Shown here piece by piece: positions 14,950 through 18,314 of a stretch of 18,314 bases of DNA. The translations under genes were made by a program, and so were the position numbers. Origin of the DNA: Actinomycetota bacterium (GTDB taxonomy: Bacteria; Actinomycetota; Thermoleophilia; Solirubrobacterales; Thermoleophilaceae); contig VAWV01000152.1 of the NCBI GenBank assembly GCA_005883295.1, positions 1 through 18,314 of the forward strand. The letters are read 5' to 3'. Every line of letters begins with the position of its first letter. Within the stretch, counting starts at the first letter, position 1. A model generated the notes under the pieces. The model was not told the DNA's origin, ran no database searches, and saw only the letters and a program-made list of their open reading frames with translations.

Positions 14950-15500
14950 CCGCCCTTCGGGTAGACCACGTTCTCGCAGTTGAAGACGCCGTCCTCCTGC
15001 GCGTCGACGATCACGGTGTCCACGCCGTCGCCGCAGGCGATCAGGTCCTGCGTGCCGTCGCGTGCGTCGATGGTGTCGTTCCCCGGACCGCCGTAGAGGA
15101 GGTCCTCGCCCGAACCTCCCACCAGCTTGTCGTTTCCCTTCCCGCCGTACAGGATGTCGGCGCCGGCCCCGCCCAAGAGGGTGTCGCCTCCGTCCTTCCC
15201 GTACAGGCGGTCGTCACCAGCATTGCCCACGACGCGGTCGTTTCCCGGCCCGCCGTACTCCCGGTCGGCCCCCGCGCCCCCGAAGATGCTGTCGTTGCCC
15301 GGTCCCCCGAACAGTTGGTCATCGCCGCCATTGCCGTAGAGCTTGTCGGCGCCCGCCTTGCCGTGGATGACGTCGGCGTTCTGCGTGCCCACGAGCTTGT
15401 CGTTCCCCGACGTCCCGTCGATCTTTGCGGCCAGCACCGAGCCGGCCATCACGAGGGCGGCGGCCGCCGCGCAGGCCGACGCTGCGGCGGCCCGCCTCAC
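14946..15500 (-). CDS. Secreted RTX-repeat calcium-binding protein
   Basis: A 184-residue protein. Residues 1-25 form a Sec-type signal (Ala-rich hydrophobic core, LAA before the mature part). About 13 tandem nonapeptides of the GGxGxDxUx type (for example GGPGNDSIF, GGAGADILY, GGKGNDKLV) fill residues 29-145 and should fold as a Ca2+-binding beta-roll. The C-terminal cap, DLIACGDGVDTVIVD then FNCENV, has C156 and C175, a likely disulfide; caps like this are common in actinobacterial RTX proteins. One repeat (GGAGADREY) lacks the usual hydrophobic residue. GTG 15500 overlaps the phosphoesterase stop by four bases (GTGA), so the two are coupled. There is no enzyme domain, so its role could be Ca2+ binding, adhesion or support of the partner enzyme. 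Confidence 0.85.
   Translation of the reverse strand: MRRAAAASACAAAAALVMAGSVLAAKIDGTSGNDKLVGTQNADVIHGKAGADKLYGNGGDDQLFGGPGNDSIFGGAGADREYGGPGNDRVVGNAGDDRLYGKDGGDTLLGGAGADILYGGKGNDKLVGGSGEDLLYGGPGNDTIDARDGTQDLIACGDGVDTVIVDAQEDGVFNCENVVYPKGG
15066..15416 (-). repeat. 27-bp coding repeats of the RTX domain
   Basis: About 13 degenerate 27-base units, read on the - strand, encode the nonapeptide array. The DNA copies differ at many third positions while the Gly and Asp codons are kept, so the array is under protein-level selection rather than recently expanded. Confidence 0.8.
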
Positions 15501-16981
15501 GTGGACGCCCGCAGCAGGGCCTCGATCTTCGTCGGCTCCCGGAACATCGTGGCCGGCGTAGCGGGCCGGTAGTCTAAGCCGAGCCGGTCGAGGTAGCCGG
15601 ATGTGCGCAGCACGGTCATGTCGTGGGGCTTCGGCCTCGCCACCGCCGCCGAGTCCCTCGGCGTCCCGCACGGCTGGCTGACGACCATCGGCGCGGTCGG
15701 GAGCGCGGGCGGCTCCAAACGCGGCTTCGACTTGAAGTCGAACGAGCGCGCGATGTTGTGCGCGTATGCGTCGCGGGTGGTGAGCGGGCCGACCCCGAAG
15801 CGGTACTCGATCATCTTCAGGATCGACTCGAACCCGAAGATCCCGTGGTGCACGTATCCGCGCTTGACCCACGGCGAGACGGCGACCGCGGGGATCCGGA
15901 ACCCCATCTGGCCGAAGTCCTTGTTGATGTCGCGGTTCATCCGGATGTCCGGCACCCGCGGCGGGCGGACGTGGTCGAAGAACCCGCCCCACTCGTCGTA
16001 GACGATGAACAGCACGCCGCGTTTCCACTGCGGCGACTCCATGAACGCGTGCACGACGTCGGACATGTACGCCTGGCCGGCGCGGACGTCGCCGTGCGGG
16101 TGCTCGTCGCCCGACGTTCCGCCGCTCTCGTTGGCGAACGAGGGGTCCACGAAGGAGAGCGCCGGCAGGGTCCCGGCCGCCGCGCGCGAGTAGTACTCCT
16201 CCACGTGGGCGGAGCGGGCCACGCCGGGCGCGCCCCACAGGGCGGCCGCGGGCTCGTCGACGAAGTAGTAGCGCCCGTCGATCCCCTTCTTCTTGAGGGC
16301 GGCGAAGATCGTGGTGTCGGGAAAGCCCTGGTTCTTGAACCCGACCTCCGGATAGCTGTTGTCGACCTTCCCGTACGACTGCGCCGCGTGCATGTACTCG
16401 CGGTTCGGGAACGTCGAGGCGAGGATCGAGCAGAAGAAGCGGTCGTAGGTGGTGAAGGCCCTCGCCGCGTGCGGGATGAACGGCAGGTCCCGCTCGTGGT
16501 AGTAGCCGAGCGCGAAGTCGTCGTTGTCGCCGGACCTGCGGAAGCCGTTCATCTTCCCGTTGTTCAGCTGCTCGCGGCCGCCCTTGAAGCTGTGGTCGGG
16601 GTCGTTGAACGCGCACCCCTGGAAGTCGGGGGCCAGGGCGTGGGTCGAGTGCAGCTTCCCCTGCTTGTCCGGGTACTTCAGGCCCGCCTGGCGCCCGTCG
16701 GCGTGCGGGAGCCACCCCAGGTAGTGGTCGAACGAGCGGTTCTCCATCATCAGCACGACGAACGTGTCGATGGGCATGTTGCGGGGGCTGGGGAGCGGAA
16801 TCTGGGTCTGCTTCCGGGCCGCCTCGGCAACCAGCACGTCGGAGCTCAGGACCGTGGCCAGCCCCGACGCGAGGCCCGCCGTGCGCGCCGCGCGCTGCAG
16901 GAACTCGCGGCGCCTCAGGTAGTCGTCGGGGGTCTCGTGGGCGAGCTGCTCCGCGTATTCGGGCTCGCGGATGTCGCTCAT
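15497..16981 (-). CDS. Tat-exported phosphoesterase, phospholipase C/AcpA-like
   Basis: A 494-residue enzyme of the alkaline-phosphatase-like phosphoesterase family that includes bacterial phospholipase C and Francisella AcpA. A twin-arginine signal is present (RRREFLQRAARTAG at 23-36 followed by a hydrophobic run to about 53). Metal and active-site motifs are MMENRSFDHYLG at 78-89, ASTFPNR at 188-194 with likely nucleophile T190, GDEHPHGDVRAG at 291-302 and DEWGGFFDHVRPP at 329-341. It lacks the two C-terminal domains of the approximately 700-residue Pseudomonas enzymes and is closer in length to AcpA. Substrate, phospholipid or other phosphoester, is open. The ATG at 16981 is clear; the gene is divergent from the large secreted protein, with 68 bases between. 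RTX coupling at its 3' end suggests a joint extracellular role. Confidence 0.88.
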   Translation of the reverse strand: MSDIREPEYAEQLAHETPDDYLRRREFLQRAARTAGLASGLATVLSSDVLVAEAARKQTQIPLPSPRNMPIDTFVVLMMENRSFDHYLGWLPHADGRQAGLKYPDKQGKLHSTHALAPDFQGCAFNDPDHSFKGGREQLNNGKMNGFRRSGDNDDFALGYYHERDLPFIPHAARAFTTYDRFFCSILASTFPNREYMHAAQSYGKVDNSYPEVGFKNQGFPDTTIFAALKKKGIDGRYYFVDEPAAALWGAPGVARSAHVEEYYSRAAAGTLPALSFVDPSFANESGGTSGDEHPHGDVRAGQAYMSDVVHAFMESPQWKRGVLFIVYDEWGGFFDHVRPPRVPDIRMNRDINKDFGQMGFRIPAVAVSPWVKRGYVHHGIFGFESILKMIEYRFGVGPLTTRDAYAHNIARSFDFKSKPRLEPPALPTAPMVVSQPCGTPRDSAAVARPKPHDMTVLRTSGYLDRLGLDYRPATPATMFREPTKIEALLRAST

Positions 16982-17021
16982 CGGCGGGGCCGTACAGGGT
17001 TCGGTCGAGCGGGGTGTGAAC

Positions 17022-17041
17022 TTCGCGCGAACGGTTACGCT
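17022..17041 (+). promoter_or_regulatory. Candidate promoter of the secreted protein gene, with a palindrome
   Basis: TACGCT at 17036-17041 fits the TANNNT -10 pattern, eight bases before ATG 17050, implying little or no leader. The 10-bp palindrome TTCGCGCGAA at 17022-17031 lies just upstream and could be a regulator site shared with the divergent phosphoesterase gene. Both are pattern matches without a clear -35. Confidence 0.3.
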
Positions 17042-17049
17042 TGCCCGCG

Positions 17050-18314
17050 ATGGGCAGGGGGAGGTCCAGTCTTGGGCTCGTGGCCGCAGCGTGCGCCGCC
17101 CTGCTCGCGGTGTGCCCGCCCGCGACCTCGGCGGCGAAGAAGCACCCGACCGGCCCCGGTCTGCGGGTCCGTGGGGTCTCCGCCAGCCAGCACGACATCC
17201 TGAAGCAGGGCTGGATCGGGGTGCAGCTGGGCGCTCGCAATCACGGCTCGCTCGTGCGCGTGTTCGGCAGCTTTCGGCCGAAGGGCAGGCACGCGGTCCC
17301 GATCGTGGCCACGCAGGTTCGCGAGCTGAAGATCCGCCGCCGGCACTGGCGCCTCGTGAAGCTGCGGCTCACGTCCTCAGGGCGGAGCGCGCTGACCGGC
17401 TGCGTGAAGGGCAACATCGTGGTCACGGTCGCGGCCATCAAGCGCCGCGGCGGGACGCCTGGCCACCGGCTGCGGCGGGCCCGTCCCCTCCACCGCGATC
17501 CGAAGCGCTGCACCGGGGAGGCCGGCGGCGGTGGGAAGAGCGGCGGCGGCGGATCCGGCAACTACGGCGGCGGCTCCGGTGGCGGTTCGACCCGCAAGCC
17601 GCCACCCGTGAGCTTCAACCCCCAGAACCCCGATCGCTGCGACTGGATCGACGGCGCCGACTGCCTGTTCCCCTGGCCGAACGACCACTTCACGACCTCC
17701 GACCCCACGACCGACACGAAGCGCAGGCTCAACCTGAACCTGCTCTCGATGCCGCGAAACGTGGAGGGCAAGCCGATCGATCCGACGCCCTTCAACCGCA
17801 ACGACGGCTTCAGCCCCGGCTCGCTGATCGTGACGAAGGTGCCCGGCCTCGAGACCAAGGCCGCCTTCCAGAAGAGCGGGATCGTCCCGATCGACGACAT
17901 GGGGCAGGCCTTCCGCCCGGACCAGCCGGTGGTGGTGATCGACACCAAGACGCTGACCAGGCAGCTGGCGTGGGCGGAGCTCGACGCGAACCCGAAGAGC
18001 CCCGCGGACGTGACCCTCATCATCCGGCCCGGTCGCAACCTGACCGAGGGCAGGCGCTACATCGTGGCGCTGCGCAACCTCAAGGACGCGAACGGCAAGA
18101 CGCTGCAGCCCAGCACGGGCTTCCGGCTCTACCGCGACGGCAACCCGACTCAGAACGCGGCGGTGGAGGCGCGCCGGCCCCACTTCGAGAGCATCTTCCA
18201 GACGCTCGCCGAGGCGGGGATCAACCGCAGCGACCTCTACCGCGCGTGGGACTTCACCGTCGCGAGCGAGAAGAACCTCACCGAGCGCATGCTCCACATC
18301 CGCGACGACGCGTT
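17050..18314 (+). CDS. Large secreted protein, N-terminal part (runs off the window)
   Basis: An uninterrupted frame from ATG 17050 to the window end, at least 421 residues. Residues 1-28 are a Sec signal (basic start, SLGLVAAACAALLAV core, TSAA cleavage region). A basic domain of about 125 residues with two cysteines follows, then a Gly/Ser linker at 158-183 (GGGGKSGGGGSGNYGGG). After it come C197 and C205, LFPWPND at 206-212, MPRNVEGKPIDPTPFNRNDGFSPG and an extended beta-rich region (VVVIDTKT, YIVALRNLKD). The FPWPND plus DGFSPG pattern recalls the N-terminal domain of large secreted bacterial lipase/esterase-like proteins (VolA type), but no catalytic part lies in the window. The antisense open frames here are shadows. 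Function unproven; secretion well supported. Confidence 0.75.
   Translation, partial: MGRGRSSLGLVAAACAALLAVCPPATSAAKKHPTGPGLRVRGVSASQHDILKQGWIGVQLGARNHGSLVRVFGSFRPKGRHAVPIVATQVRELKIRRRHWRLVKLRLTSSGRSALTGCVKGNIVVTVAAIKRRGGTPGHRLRRARPLHRDPKRCTGEAGGGGKSGGGGSGNYGGGSGGGSTRKPPPVSFNPQNPDRCDWIDGADCLFPWPNDHFTTSDPTTDTKRRLNLNLLSMPRNVEGKPIDPTPFNRNDGFSPGSLIVTKVPGLETKAAFQKSGIVPIDDMGQAFRPDQPVVVIDTKTLTRQLAWAELDANPKSPADVTLIIRPGRNLTEGRRYIVALRNLKDANGKTLQPSTGFRLYRDGNPTQNAAVEARRPHFESIFQTLAEAGINRSDLYRAWDFTVASEKNLTERMLHIRDDA

Noticed and set aside
15066..15416. CRISPR-like or satellite repeats
   Set aside because: The 27-base units are degenerate, contiguous, without spacers, and encode RTX nonapeptides.
15501..17240. 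Long - strand frame running into the RTX protein from upstream
   Set aside because: It lies in a different frame of the phosphoesterase gene and is Arg/Pro/Ala-rich without motifs; the RTX signal peptide gives the true start at 15500.
17377..18297. 306-residue - strand open frame at the right edge
   Set aside because: It is antisense to the secreted protein, which has a signal peptide and meaningful motifs; the antisense translation has none.

Overview
The window is GC-rich chromosomal DNA from a bacterium, densely packed with genes and read on both strands. High GC content, frequent GTG and TTG starts, many stop/start overlaps (TGATG, GTGA, TTGA) and TANNNT-like -10 boxes close to start codons point to an actinobacterium. 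The mix of genes (Tat-exported phosphoesterase, RTX-like Ca-binding protein with a Sec signal, plastid-like PDH E1-beta/E2 beside a second 2-oxo acid dehydrogenase) would suit Thermoleophilia/Solirubrobacterales. That lineage call is an inference and was not tested by a search. No tRNA, rRNA, CRISPR array, IS element or phage gene was seen.

Layout. (1) 1-2372, + strand: the end of an upstream gene, then E1-beta and E2 of a first pyruvate-dehydrogenase-type complex. (2) 2376-3996, - strand: an enolase-superfamily enzyme followed by a non-haem bacterial ferritin whose iron ligands fall at E. coli FtnA numbering. (3) 4042-7345, + strand, divergent from (2): class III omega-aminotransferase, alanine dehydrogenase and PPK2 polyphosphate kinase, joined by overlapping stops and starts. 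(4) 7342-7950, - strand: a three-helix membrane protein of unknown function. (5) 7951-8119: a structured leader with a 15-bp palindrome and a 13-bp direct repeat. (6) 8120-12927, + strand: a second 2-oxo acid dehydrogenase operon (E1-alpha, E1-beta, E2) that runs through overlapping codons into lipB and lipA. (7) 12928-12995: nested and mutually exclusive hairpins. (8) 12996-14949, + strand: rhomboid protease, a 58-residue membrane protein, and a D-Ala-D-Ala carboxypeptidase whose signal-anchor and catalytic domain lie in different frames. (9) 14946-16981, - strand: a Tat-signal phosphoesterase/phospholipase C-like enzyme coupled to a small RTX-repeat protein. (10) 17050 to the window end, + strand: the start of a large secreted protein.

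How the genes fit together. The E1/E2 genes make acyl-CoA from 2-oxo acids. LipB and LipA supply the lipoyl group that the E2 lipoyl lysines need, so the second operon encodes both the enzyme and the route to its cofactor; no E3 (lipoamide dehydrogenase) gene is present. The aminotransferase and alanine dehydrogenase can form a cycle: amino groups pass to pyruvate, and the alanine formed is oxidised back to pyruvate with release of ammonia and NADH. The right-hand end is mostly envelope and secreted functions. I found no clearly new defence or mobile system. The most unusual signals are the switch-like hairpins after lipA, the leader of the second dehydrogenase operon, the frame break in the carboxypeptidase gene, and two convergent gene pairs that share a CTAG for both stop codons.
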